DNA of 5,651 nucleotides from Candidatus Cloacimonadota bacterium (GTDB lineage: Bacteria > Cloacimonadota > Cloacimonadia > Cloacimonadales > Cloacimonadaceae): contig DAHVPA010000125.1 in assembly GCA_027318525.1 (NCBI GenBank), forward strand, positions 1 to 5,651, in the 5' to 3' direction. Shown here one piece after another: positions 1 through 5,550 of the stretch. Made by a program: the position numbers and the translations under genes. The notes below the pieces were generated by a model. The model was not told the origin of the DNA. It was given only the letters and a program-made list of their open reading frames with translations, and did not search any database. The stretch's first letter is position 1; the number at the start of each line of letters is the position of its first letter.

Positions 1-983
1 TGAATTCCTGAGCCGCTTAAGGCGCTGGAGTTGGCATGGATGTCGCAGTATTCTATCATAATGTTTGAGTTCACACAATATATCCCTCCCCCGGAATTGG
101 TTCCGCTTACGCTGTTGTTTTTGATGTCGCAGTGGCTAAACCTCACTTTATGGTTGCTGGAAACGTGGATTCCGCTTTCCGTGCTGTTCTGGATAACAGC
201 ATAGTTGATCAGTGTGGAATCGTTGGAGGTGGGGATAGAGATCAGCTCCATGCCTTTCCAAGTTGTCATAGACTGCAGATACACTTTACTGGAGGAGGTG
301 CCATTCACTATCAGTCTTCCATCCACATCCAGGATGGTATCTGTTCCCATGTTGACTGTTGTGCCTGCCTGCAGGGTAAGGGTATGCTCGTTGGGCACGA
401 TGACGTTGCCAACAGGATAGTGGGTTCCCGTGTTCCAGGTGCCGCTGCCCAGAGTGTTTGTATAGGACAGGACAACATTATCAATAAACCAGTTGTTGAT
501 GTTGTAGGTATTTCCTGAAAAGTTGAAAGCCAGGTAACTGGTTGCCGATCTGCCGAGGTTATATCCGATGATGGCAGTTTGGGAGACCGGACCAATATCC
601 ATGGTTGGATGAGCAATCCAGACATTCTGCCAGGTGGTGCCGTCCGTCGAATACTGCACATCTATCTCGAAAGTGCCGGCATACCAATCCACCATGGTGT
701 AGAAGTCGAGAGTCATATTGTGCATCAGGCGCGAATCAAAGGCGGTGGAGACAATCCTGTTGTTGGTCACGGTTTCGCTGGGTGACCAGCCGTACATCAG
801 CTCTCCCTGATAACTTACGTTCGGTATGGCATTGTAACTGTTGCTCCACTGCCAGTGCGTGTTGGTGGAGCCGGTCTGCGTCCAGCCTGCGGGCAAAGCA
901 GTGGCAAAGTTAAGGTTAAAGATGTCCACCGCTCCAAGAAGGGCAAAGCATAAGATAAAAACCGATAATAAAGCTTTTTTCAT
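1..983 (-). CDS. Secreted beta-helix surface protein with choice-of-anchor J-like domain (partial, C-terminus off window)
   Basis: The reading frame stays open from an ATG at 983 to the left edge, giving 327 residues without a stop. Residues 1-18 (MKKALLSVFILCFALLGA) form a Sec signal peptide: two lysines, a hydrophobic core, then a small-residue cleavage site. Residues about 20-175 look like a jelly-roll domain of the choice-of-anchor J / MAM-like type, opening with LPAGWTQTGSTNTHWQWS and closing with NNWFIDNVVLSY. From about 180 the pattern changes to a right-handed parallel beta-helix: GTWNTGTHYPVGNVIVPNEH, then TLTLQAGTTVNMGTDTILDV, a TWKGMEL turn, and the rungs AVIQNSTESGIHVSSN, FSHCDIKNNS and IEYCDIHANSS. 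The protein is probably exported or displayed on the surface and may bind or process polysaccharide, but no catalytic residues can be assigned. Any sorting domain, such as a type IX signal, would lie beyond the window. An AAGGAG ribosome site lies 5 nt before the ATG. The family-level call is firm; the function is unknown. Confidence 0.85.
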   Translation of the reverse strand, partial: MKKALLSVFILCFALLGAVDIFNLNFATALPAGWTQTGSTNTHWQWSNSYNAIPNVSYQGELMYGWSPSETVTNNRIVSTAFDSRLMHNMTLDFYTMVDWYAGTFEIDVQYSTDGTTWQNVWIAHPTMDIGPVSQTAIIGYNLGRSATSYLAFNFSGNTYNINNWFIDNVVLSYTNTLGSGTWNTGTHYPVGNVIVPNEHTLTLQAGTTVNMGTDTILDVDGRLIVNGTSSSKVYLQSMTTWKGMELISIPTSNDSTLINYAVIQNSTESGIHVSSNHKVRFSHCDIKNNSVSGTNSGGGIYCVNSNIMIEYCDIHANSSALSGSGI

Positions 984-988
984 ATCTA

Positions 989-994
989 CTCCTT
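989..994 (-). promoter_or_regulatory. Ribosome binding site of the beta-helix surface protein
   Basis: On the minus strand this reads AAGGAG, 5 nt before the ATG at 983. It fixes the start directly in front of the signal peptide. Confidence 0.75.
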
Positions 995-1038
995 TTGCTC
1001 AATATTCTGCTGGTTAAATACGAGATTATTTGATTTAC

Positions 1039-1067
1039 TGTATAGTTGATGCATCTTTCACTGTCAA
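1039..1067 (-). promoter_or_regulatory. Sigma70-type promoter for the beta-helix surface protein
   Basis: On the minus strand a perfect -35 box TTGACA (1062-1067) is followed by a 17-bp spacer and a -10-like TATACA (1039-1044). Transcription would start near 1032 and leave a leader of about 49 nt before the ATG at 983. Optimal spacing and a consensus -35 make this credible; the -10 matches the consensus at 4 of 6 positions. It is read from sequence only. Confidence 0.6.
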
Positions 1068-1131
1068 GAAATATCTAATTCTGCTTCCCATTATCCGATA
1101 GCCCTGCTTTTCTGCAGCATTGGGAGAGGTT

Positions 1132-1156
1132 GGTTCCCGGCTGGAAAAGCTGAACC
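1132..1156. other. Imperfect inverted repeat upstream of the mscS promoter
   Basis: GGTTC (1132-1136) pairs with GAACC (1152-1156). Inside, after a CC bulge, GGCT (1139-1142) can pair with AGCT (1148-1151) around a GGAAA loop. It ends 12 bp before the -35 box of the plus-strand promoter, so it should not be in that transcript. It could be a protein-binding site or chance; there is no poly-T run on either 3' side to make it a terminator. Confidence 0.25.
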
Positions 1157-1168
1157 GGAAAAAAAGGT

Positions 1169-1197
1169 TTGACAGTTTACCTGCCCTGAGTTAGTAT
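1169..1197 (+). promoter_or_regulatory. Sigma70-type promoter for the mscS-family gene
   Basis: A perfect -35 TTGACA (1169-1174) is followed by 17 bp and TAGTAT (1192-1197), which matches the -10 consensus at 4 of 6 positions. Transcription would begin near 1204, about 28 nt before the ATG at 1232. The start point also argues against an upstream TTG start at 1202, which would fall at or before the 5' end of the RNA. Confidence 0.65.
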
Positions 1198-1219
1198 TAA
1201 ATTGTCACTTAAAAGAGAA

Positions 1220-1225
1220 AAGGAG
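1220..1225 (+). promoter_or_regulatory. Ribosome binding site deciding the mscS start
   Basis: AAGGAG lies 6 nt before the ATG at 1232. A longer frame opens with TTG at 1202, but this Shine-Dalgarno sequence would then lie inside the coding region and the added residues are charged and unlike the family. The ATG is preferred. Confidence 0.75.
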
Positions 1226-1231
1226 AGTAGC

Positions 1232-1816
1232 ATGCCGATATTATTGGAAACCGTTGTTGCCGACACGTTGGCAAAAGTCCTTCCCACCGAAGTCATCCAG
1301 CCCGGATTTTGGGCAAAGATGCTGCCCAAACTGCAAGTAATCGGGATTAAGCTGCTGGCAGCCCTGCTGATTTTCATAATTGGAAAATGGGTCGCCAAAT
1401 GGATCAGCAAGCTGATACACAAAGCAATGGTCAAATCCAAGACAGATGAGACTCTGGCTGCCTTCATCAGCAACATCACCTATTTCCTGCTGCTGATTTT
1501 TGTGGTCATCGCCGCCATCAGCAAACTGGGAGTGCAGACCACTTCCTTCGTGGCAATCATCGGCGCTGCAGGTCTGGCAATCGGCTTGGCTCTGCAGGGC
1601 GCACTTTCGAACTTTGCCGCCGGCGTGATGCTGATTCTATTCCATCCCTTCAAGGTGGGAGATAACGTAACAGGCGCCGGTCAAACCGGTAAAGTGCATG
1701 AAATCCAGATGTTCAGCACAGTGCTTATCGGACCGGACAACCAGGCAATCATTATCCCCAATGCCAAAATCACGGCAGATGTTATCATCAACTTTGAAGG
1801 TGTACATAAGGCATAG
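1232..1816 (+). CDS. mscS: Short MscS-family mechanosensitive ion channel lacking the C-terminal cage domain
   Basis: This 194-residue membrane protein belongs to the MscS small-conductance mechanosensitive channels, which open under membrane tension and release solutes on hypo-osmotic shock. Three membrane segments are visible: TM1 about 35-57, TM2 about 78-97, and the glycine/alanine-packed pore helix TM3 about 102-138, containing AAGLAIGLALQGALSNFAAG and ending at FHPF. The beta domain follows (about 140-190), with VGDNV and the family signature IIIPNAKI (173-180). The protein then stops at INFEGVHKA. E. coli MscS has 286 residues and continues from the matching point with an alpha/beta domain of roughly 100 residues that forms the cytoplasmic cage; that domain is absent here. 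No remnant of it follows in any frame, and a terminator lies 40 nt downstream, so this looks like a natural short form, not a recent frameshift. The gene stands alone with its own promoter, divergent from the surface-protein gene and convergent with htrA. Confidence 0.9.
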   Translation: MPILLETVVADTLAKVLPTEVIQPGFWAKMLPKLQVIGIKLLAALLIFIIGKWVAKWISKLIHKAMVKSKTDETLAAFISNITYFLLLIFVVIAAISKLGVQTTSFVAIIGAAGLAIGLALQGALSNFAAGVMLILFHPFKVGDNVTGAGQTGKVHEIQMFSTVLIGPDNQAIIIPNAKITADVIINFEGVHKA

Positions 1817-1856
1817 CCCAAAGACACAGGAATATACTGAAAGCTTTTAATAAAAT

Positions 1857-1884
1857 AAAGGGTAAGCAGTCAGCTTACCCTTTT
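1857..1884. terminator. Bidirectional intrinsic terminator between mscS and htrA
   Basis: An 11-bp perfect stem, AAAGGGTAAGC (1857-1867) and GCTTACCCTTT (1873-1883), encloses the loop AGTCA. On the plus strand the stem runs into TTTTCTACTATTT, serving mscS, which ends 40 nt upstream. On the minus strand it runs into CTTTATTTTATT, serving htrA, which ends 27 nt away. A shared hairpin of this kind is the expected arrangement at a convergent gene end. Confidence 0.85.
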
Positions 1885-1910
1885 CTACTATTTAGAGGTT
1901 AATAAATAAG

Positions 1911-3065
1911 CTATTCTTCGGCAGTCCAGGTCAGGGTTTGCTTCTTGCCGTCGCGGTATATATCAAAAGAGATGGCGTCGCCGACCAGAATGTCTGACAC
2001 AGCAAGCTTGATGTCATTACCGGAAAGAATGGTCGTGCCGTTCACTCTGGTGATGACGTCACTGTTGCGAAGTCCCGCCTTGTAAGCGGGACTTTTAGCA
2101 TTCAGTTCGACAACTATGACACCCGTCTGCGCTTCCAGATTGAGGTAGGAAGCCAGTTCCTTGTTGACTTCCTGCACCTTGAAACTGAAGTCCACGGGAC
2201 GGATTTTATTATATTTTATCAGTTCCTGGGTTATCTTTTTCACGCGGTCTATGGGCAAAGCAAAGCCGATGCCGATGCTGCCTCCGCTTTCCGAAACGAT
2301 GAAAGTATTGATGCCGATGACTTCGCCGTTGATATTGACCAGAGGACCTCCTGAATTACCCTGATTGATAGCGGCGTCGGTCTGAATCATATCTTTGTAG
2401 AGTTTATTATCCTGGCGTTGTCCAAAGTTCCTTTTTACAGCTGAAATCACGCCTACTGCCACACTGGGCTTGGTGTCGTTCATCAGAAAGCCATAAGGAT
2501 TGCCCAAAGCCACCGCCCATTCCCCTATGATGAGGTCACTGCTGGTTCCGAGCTTGGCTACAGGCAGATCTTTGCCGGAAATCTTGAGCACAGCCACATC
2601 GCTGCCTTCGTCTATGCCTGTCAGTTTGGCATCAAATTCGCGCGCATCAGGGAGCACCACCTTGATTTGAGTTGCACCGCTAACCACGTGCGCATTGGTA
2701 ATCAGATAACCCTCTTTGTCAAAGATGACGCCGCTGCCGATGGCTTGAACCTGCCTCTGCATCGGAACACCTCCGAAAAAATCGCCGAAAGGCCAGCCAA
2801 ACATGTTCATCCCGCCGCGCACAATCTCCGTCTTGATGACGTTGACGGATACGACAGCCGGTTCGACTGCCTCAACAGCGTCTGTAATGGCGTTCTGACG
2901 TGATGCGTTGAGCTGGTCGTTGGCTTTCTGACGCGCTTCCTTTTTGCTGAAGAAGCTGCCGCTATCGGCATTGGAACCGTGGATTTTATTAATCAGCACC
3001 AGACTGATTCCGGCATTGAGCAGCAGCAGAACCACTGCAAAGATAACTAAATTTGGTCGTTGCAC
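1911..3065 (-). CDS. htrA: HtrA/Deg-family serine protease with one PDZ domain
   Basis: A 384-residue envelope quality-control protease that degrades or refolds misfolded exported proteins. Residues 5-26 form one hydrophobic N-terminal segment, either a membrane anchor (DegS-like) or an uncleaved signal. A charged linker follows (about 40-62), then a trypsin-like domain (about 63-285) with the full triad: His126 in TNAHVV, Asp156 in GSDVAVLKI and Ser238 in QGNSGGPLV. The Phe/Gly-rich stretch about 84-103 matches the LA loop region. A single PDZ domain covers about 295-380 (TGVIVVELNAKSPAYKAGL, then VITRVNG). One PDZ and the length fit DegS-like forms better than the two-PDZ DegP/DegQ type. 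The start is GTG at 3065, backed by a strong GGAGGT 5 nt upstream; the next in-frame ATG would remove the membrane segment. The gene follows DUF116 after 74 nt with no clear promoter between, so read-through from the cluster is likely, though a separate stress promoter cannot be excluded. Confidence 0.95.
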   Translation of the reverse strand: MQRPNLVIFAVVLLLLNAGISLVLINKIHGSNADSGSFFSKKEARQKANDQLNASRQNAITDAVEAVEPAVVSVNVIKTEIVRGGMNMFGWPFGDFFGGVPMQRQVQAIGSGVIFDKEGYLITNAHVVSGATQIKVVLPDAREFDAKLTGIDEGSDVAVLKISGKDLPVAKLGTSSDLIIGEWAVALGNPYGFLMNDTKPSVAVGVISAVKRNFGQRQDNKLYKDMIQTDAAINQGNSGGPLVNINGEVIGINTFIVSESGGSIGIGFALPIDRVKKITQELIKYNKIRPVDFSFKVQEVNKELASYLNLEAQTGVIVVELNAKSPAYKAGLRNSDVITRVNGTTILSGNDIKLAVSDILVGDAISFDIYRDGKKQTLTWTAEE

Positions 3066-3070
3066 AGATT

Positions 3071-3076
3071 ACCTCC
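3071..3076 (-). promoter_or_regulatory. Ribosome binding site supporting the GTG start of htrA
   Basis: On the minus strand this is GGAGGT, a near-perfect Shine-Dalgarno sequence, 5 nt before GTG at 3065. It is the strongest ribosome site in the window and compensates for the non-ATG start. Confidence 0.8.
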
Positions 3077-3139
3077 GTTGTTAAATTTCTGGGACATTAA
3101 ATACACAAAAAGAACGAAACACACTAACTGATTTCTTAA

Positions 3140-3934
3140 TCACCGGTGTGTTTGGCTGTTTTCAGATGTTTCATGTTCACCGAAAAAGCTGTTTACGATG
3201 TTGCTGACCCGTTCCACATCGACAGTTGTGTCATAGCATGGTCCAAAGGGACGCCGGTTGAGGATGGCATAGACGGGATATTTCCAGCTTTCCCTGACCC
3301 CATCAGTCAAATCACGGTGGCAAGCCACAGCAATAACGACGTCCGGAGCGCTGTCCCTGACTATTTTGCGAGCCAAAGTGCCGCCATTGGCAATGCCGAT
3401 GGGAATGTCATATTTCATGCCAAGCTTCTTAAGTTCACTGATGTCGCAGCAGCCGCATTCTTCACAATCACTGATATCGCGCGTAATCCTGACCCGGCAG
3501 TCATGGTTCTGCAGGCAATGCGGCAGCAGGATGAGGGTCCGGGGTTTGCCGTCAAAGCGGAAATTCTGCCTGAACAGCCTGTTTTGAAACTCCAGAAAGG
3601 ATGTCTGCAGGCTTGGTTTACTGCACAATCTGAGCAGAGGGCAGAGCAGCGCCAGGGGATAACAGACAAAGAAGAGATTCCACTTGGCAAGTTTGTAGAA
3701 TACCCCGAATGATAATCCCAACCCCGCAAACAGAAGCAGCAGCAGCCAGATTACATCAAGTAAGGCAACAACTGCAGTGAAGAGATTGAGCACTGCCACA
3801 TCAAAAGCTGAAAGGAATATCCTGCCCTGCAGCCTGAAGGTGAGAATCACGGCCAGCGCCGTCAGCAGCAGCATTATCCCGCTTACGACCAGCGGAAACA
3901 GACTGTGAAACTGCCTTTCCTTGTCCTGTGTCAT
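3140..3934 (-). CDS. DUF116 family membrane protein, function unknown
   Basis: A 264-residue protein with an N-terminal membrane part and a cysteine-rich C-terminal domain of family DUF116. Hydrophobic segments lie at about 12-32, 47-75 and 87-103. The DUF116 hallmarks follow: LLPHCLQNHDCRVRI (136-150), a CEECGCC cluster (157-163), the loop IANGGTLARKIV (181-192), VVIAVACHRDL (199-209) and RRPFGPCYDTTVD (227-239). The eight cysteines in this part (140, 146, 157, 160, 162, 163, 205, 233) suggest a metal or iron-sulfur site; that is inference. The family has no established activity that I know of. DUF116 genes commonly sit beside def and fmt in clostridia and relatives, and the same holds here: only 1 nt separates the fmt stop from this ATG, so translation is probably coupled. 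A weak GAAAGG lies 10 nt before the start, inside fmt. Membership is confident; function is open. Confidence 0.88.
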   Translation of the reverse strand: MTQDKERQFHSLFPLVVSGIMLLLTALAVILTFRLQGRIFLSAFDVAVLNLFTAVVALLDVIWLLLLLFAGLGLSFGVFYKLAKWNLFFVCYPLALLCPLLRLCSKPSLQTSFLEFQNRLFRQNFRFDGKPRTLILLPHCLQNHDCRVRITRDISDCEECGCCDISELKKLGMKYDIPIGIANGGTLARKIVRDSAPDVVIAVACHRDLTDGVRESWKYPVYAILNRRPFGPCYDTTVDVERVSNIVNSFFGEHETSENSQTHR

Positions 3935-3935
3935 C

Positions 3936-4883
3936 TCAGCTCAACCTTTCCCCTTTTTCCAGATGTGCTCCCAGGTGAAACGCCCAGGCTTCCATCACTT
4001 TTTTTCCGGCAGGCTGCACCTTTCTGATCAGCAGCTTTTTATCCCCGGTCTGCACGGAAAAGCCGATATTTTTATAGATACTGACAATGCTTCCGGTGGG
4101 CTGAGTGCCTTTTTTATCAAGGATTTCCGCCTCCATGATTTTGAGCTGCTGTCCGCGCAGGCAGGAAAAAGCACCCGGATTCAGAGCCAGCGCTCTGATG
4201 TGGTTAAGGATTTCCTGTGCCGGCTGATTCCAGTCCAGATGAAAATCATCCTTTTCCAGTTTGCGGCTGTAAGTGGCTTTGCTTTCATCCTGGGGAACGG
4301 GTTCCCAGGGCTTGGCATAATAATCTTCCAGAAACTGCACCAGGCACATGGAACCGATATAGGCAAGCCTTTGCAAAAGCTCTGTCGCATTCTCGGAAGG
4401 AAAGATAAACAGCGGTTTCTGATAAAAGACAGGACCCGCATCCATCCTGGAATCGAGTCTGAAAATCGTTATCCCAGTCTGGATAATGCCCTGCCACAAG
4501 GCAAAAGGCACCGGTGCAGCACCACGCAGTTCAGGCAGCAGAGACGGATGCAGATTGACAGCGCCATACACTGCTGACTGGCGCACAGCCCGTTTCAGCT
4601 TTTGACCATAGGCAATCACGACCAGGAAATCCGGCTTCAGGTCCTGCAGGATTTCAAGGGAAGCCGGGGAATTGATATCTTCCGGCTGGTGCAGAGGTAA
4701 ATCCAGCTGCAGAGCGAGCTGTTTGACCGGAGTCGGTGCCGGTTTTGGATTACGCCCGGCAGGTCTGTCCGGCTGGGTAAAAACAGCCAGCGGACGGAAG
4801 CGCGGCGAATCAGCCAAAGCCTTCAGAGCGGGCAGGGCAAATTCTGAACTGCCGCAGAAAACTATTCTGTCAAATGCGCTCAT
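3936..4883 (-). CDS. fmt: Methionyl-tRNA formyltransferase
   Basis: Fmt transfers a formyl group from 10-formyl-tetrahydrofolate to Met-tRNA(fMet), making the initiator tRNA for translation in the cytoplasm. The 315 residues equal the usual family length. The Rossmann-like formyltransferase domain (about 5-200) starts with RIVFCGSSEFALPAL and contains FTQPDRPAGRNPKPAPTPVK (35-54), the tRNA-binding loop region. The catalytic residues are present: Asn110 and His112 in NLHPSLLPELRGAAP, and Asp148 in DSRMDAGPV. A smaller C-terminal OB-like domain (about 205-315) follows, with TYSRKLEKDD and IRALALNPGAF typical of its start. The ATG overlaps the def stop as ATGA (4880-4883). The only AAGGA abuts the start codon directly, too close to serve well, so initiation is likely coupled to def translation. 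Confidence 0.97.
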   Translation of the reverse strand: MSAFDRIVFCGSSEFALPALKALADSPRFRPLAVFTQPDRPAGRNPKPAPTPVKQLALQLDLPLHQPEDINSPASLEILQDLKPDFLVVIAYGQKLKRAVRQSAVYGAVNLHPSLLPELRGAAPVPFALWQGIIQTGITIFRLDSRMDAGPVFYQKPLFIFPSENATELLQRLAYIGSMCLVQFLEDYYAKPWEPVPQDESKATYSRKLEKDDFHLDWNQPAQEILNHIRALALNPGAFSCLRGQQLKIMEAEILDKKGTQPTGSIVSIYKNIGFSVQTGDKKLLIRKVQPAGKKVMEAWAFHLGAHLEKGERLS

Positions 4884-5461
4884 TCCTTGCTGCTGACTTG
4901 CTTGCCATAGATTTCGGAGCGGATGTTGACACCGTTTTCCGCAGTGCTTTGCAATGCTTTAAGCTTGCGTTTGATTTTAAGCAGGGGGAGTTTGCTGAGC
5001 CGGTCCACAAAGAGCACACCGTTCAGATGGTCAAATTCATGCTGAAAGACTACTGCGTCATAGCCTTCCGCTTCCGCTTCGTGTCTTTTTTTATCCAAAT
5101 CCAGATAGGAATAGCTGATTTTATTAAATCGTTTGACCCGGGCATAGATGCCGGGGACGCTGATGCAGCCTTCCTCTATCTCATAGTCACCTTCACCGGA
5201 AAGCAGCTCGGGATTAATCAGGACAGTGGGATTGGGCTTGCCTTCTTCCTTGCTCCATTGCGTATCCATGACAAAGATTCTGACGCTCTGCCCCACCTGA
5301 GGCGCTGCCAGACCCACCCCATCCCGCTGATACATCGTGTAAACCATGTCGCGCACAAAGCTGCGCAGTTCATCATCAAAGGTTTCCACGGGTTTGGCTA
5401 TCTTGCCCAGGATGGCGTCGCCATAAATCCGCACATCCAGCAGTTTTGGTTTATCGTTCAT
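4880..5461 (-). CDS. def: Peptide deformylase
   Basis: Def is a metal-dependent hydrolase that removes the formyl group from the N-terminal methionine of new proteins at the ribosome. All three family motifs are intact in 193 residues: motif I GVGLAAPQ (48-55), motif II EEGCISVPG (96-104) with metal ligand Cys99, and motif III QHEFDHLNG (140-148) with ligands His141 and His145 and catalytic Glu142. A C-terminal extension of about 40 residues after motif III starts with a basic stretch (LLKIKRKLKAL, 160-170), as often seen in peptide deformylases. The ATG at 5461 has GAAGGAAA 9 nt upstream. The gene overlaps fmt by 4 nt, the classic def-fmt pairing, which couples production of formylating and deformylating enzymes. 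An 89-nt spacer with tandem repeats separates it from yajC upstream. Confidence 0.97.
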   Translation of the reverse strand: MNDKPKLLDVRIYGDAILGKIAKPVETFDDELRSFVRDMVYTMYQRDGVGLAAPQVGQSVRIFVMDTQWSKEEGKPNPTVLINPELLSGEGDYEIEEGCISVPGIYARVKRFNKISYSYLDLDKKRHEAEAEGYDAVVFQHEFDHLNGVLFVDRLSKLPLLKIKRKLKALQSTAENGVNIRSEIYGKQVSSKE

Positions 5462-5470
5462 GTCTTACTG

Positions 5471-5478
5471 TTTCCTTC
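5471..5478 (-). promoter_or_regulatory. Ribosome binding site of def
   Basis: On the minus strand this is GAAGGAAA, 9 nt before the ATG at 5461. It supports the assigned start. Confidence 0.6.
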
Positions 5479-5484
5479 ATAATT

Positions 5485-5506
5485 GCCCGGAGGGATTATC
5501 GCGGGC
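5485..5506 (-). other. Small GC-rich hairpin in the def leader
   Basis: On the minus strand GCCCG (5502-5506) can pair with CGGGC (5485-5489) around a 12-nt loop. The stem is only 5 bp and no T-run follows, so it is not a terminator. It lies between the tandem repeats and the def ribosome site and could be a minor processing or leader structure, or chance. Confidence 0.25.
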
Positions 5507-5508
5507 TA

Positions 5509-5541
5509 ACCCCACGAAGACCCCTCGTTGACCCCTCGCAG
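5509..5541. repeat. Three tandem 11-bp repeats between yajC and def
   Basis: Three adjoining units on the plus strand, ACCCCACGAAG (5509-5519), ACCCCTCGTTG (5520-5530) and ACCCCTCGCAG (5531-5541), share the core ACCCC(A/T)CG and an exact 11-bp period. On the transcribed minus strand they read as GGGG-containing units. The array lies wholly in the spacer, starting 9 nt after the yajC stop. An 11-bp period is about one helical turn and would place the same face of each unit on one side of the DNA; it does not keep a reading frame within one unit. Its role is unknown: a protein-binding array, a remnant of a dispersed intergenic repeat, or slippage. Confidence 0.7.
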
Positions 5542-5550
5542 GAAAAGAGG

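Noticed and set aside
132..913. Several plus- and minus-strand frames within the first kilobase
   Set aside because: All lie inside the continuous 327-codon minus-strand frame of the secreted beta-helix protein, which has a signal peptide, ribosome site and promoter.
1086..1125. TCCCA / TGGGA inverted repeat with an inner CTGC / GCAG pair in the divergent spacer
   Set aside because: The arms are 4-5 bp with large unpaired stretches; this is expected by chance in AT-rich spacer DNA.
1202..1231. TTG start extending the MscS protein by 10 residues
   Set aside because: The extension contains the Shine-Dalgarno sequence of the ATG at 1232 and starts at or before the predicted transcription start.
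3089..3125. AT-rich stretch upstream of htrA as a promoter
   Set aside because: A TATTTA-like -10 can be drawn on the minus strand, but no acceptable -35 lies 16-18 bp upstream.
3146..3712. Plus-strand open frame of 188 codons opposite DUF116
   Set aside because: The minus-strand DUF116 protein carries the family motifs and fits the gene cluster; the antisense frame shows no domain.
3921..4577. Plus-strand open frame of 218 codons opposite fmt
   Set aside because: It mirrors the codon structure of fmt on the other strand, and its product resembles no family I recognise.
5451..5480. Nine-codon minus-strand frame (ATG at 5480) overlapping the def start, a possible leader peptide
   Set aside because: It has no ribosome site of its own, its sequence is explained by the def Shine-Dalgarno region, and nothing suggests attenuation.
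4874..5482. Plus-strand open frame of 202 codons covering all of def
   Set aside because: It is antisense to def, whose three catalytic motifs are intact. It has no ribosome site of note and no recognisable domain, so it is a shadow frame.
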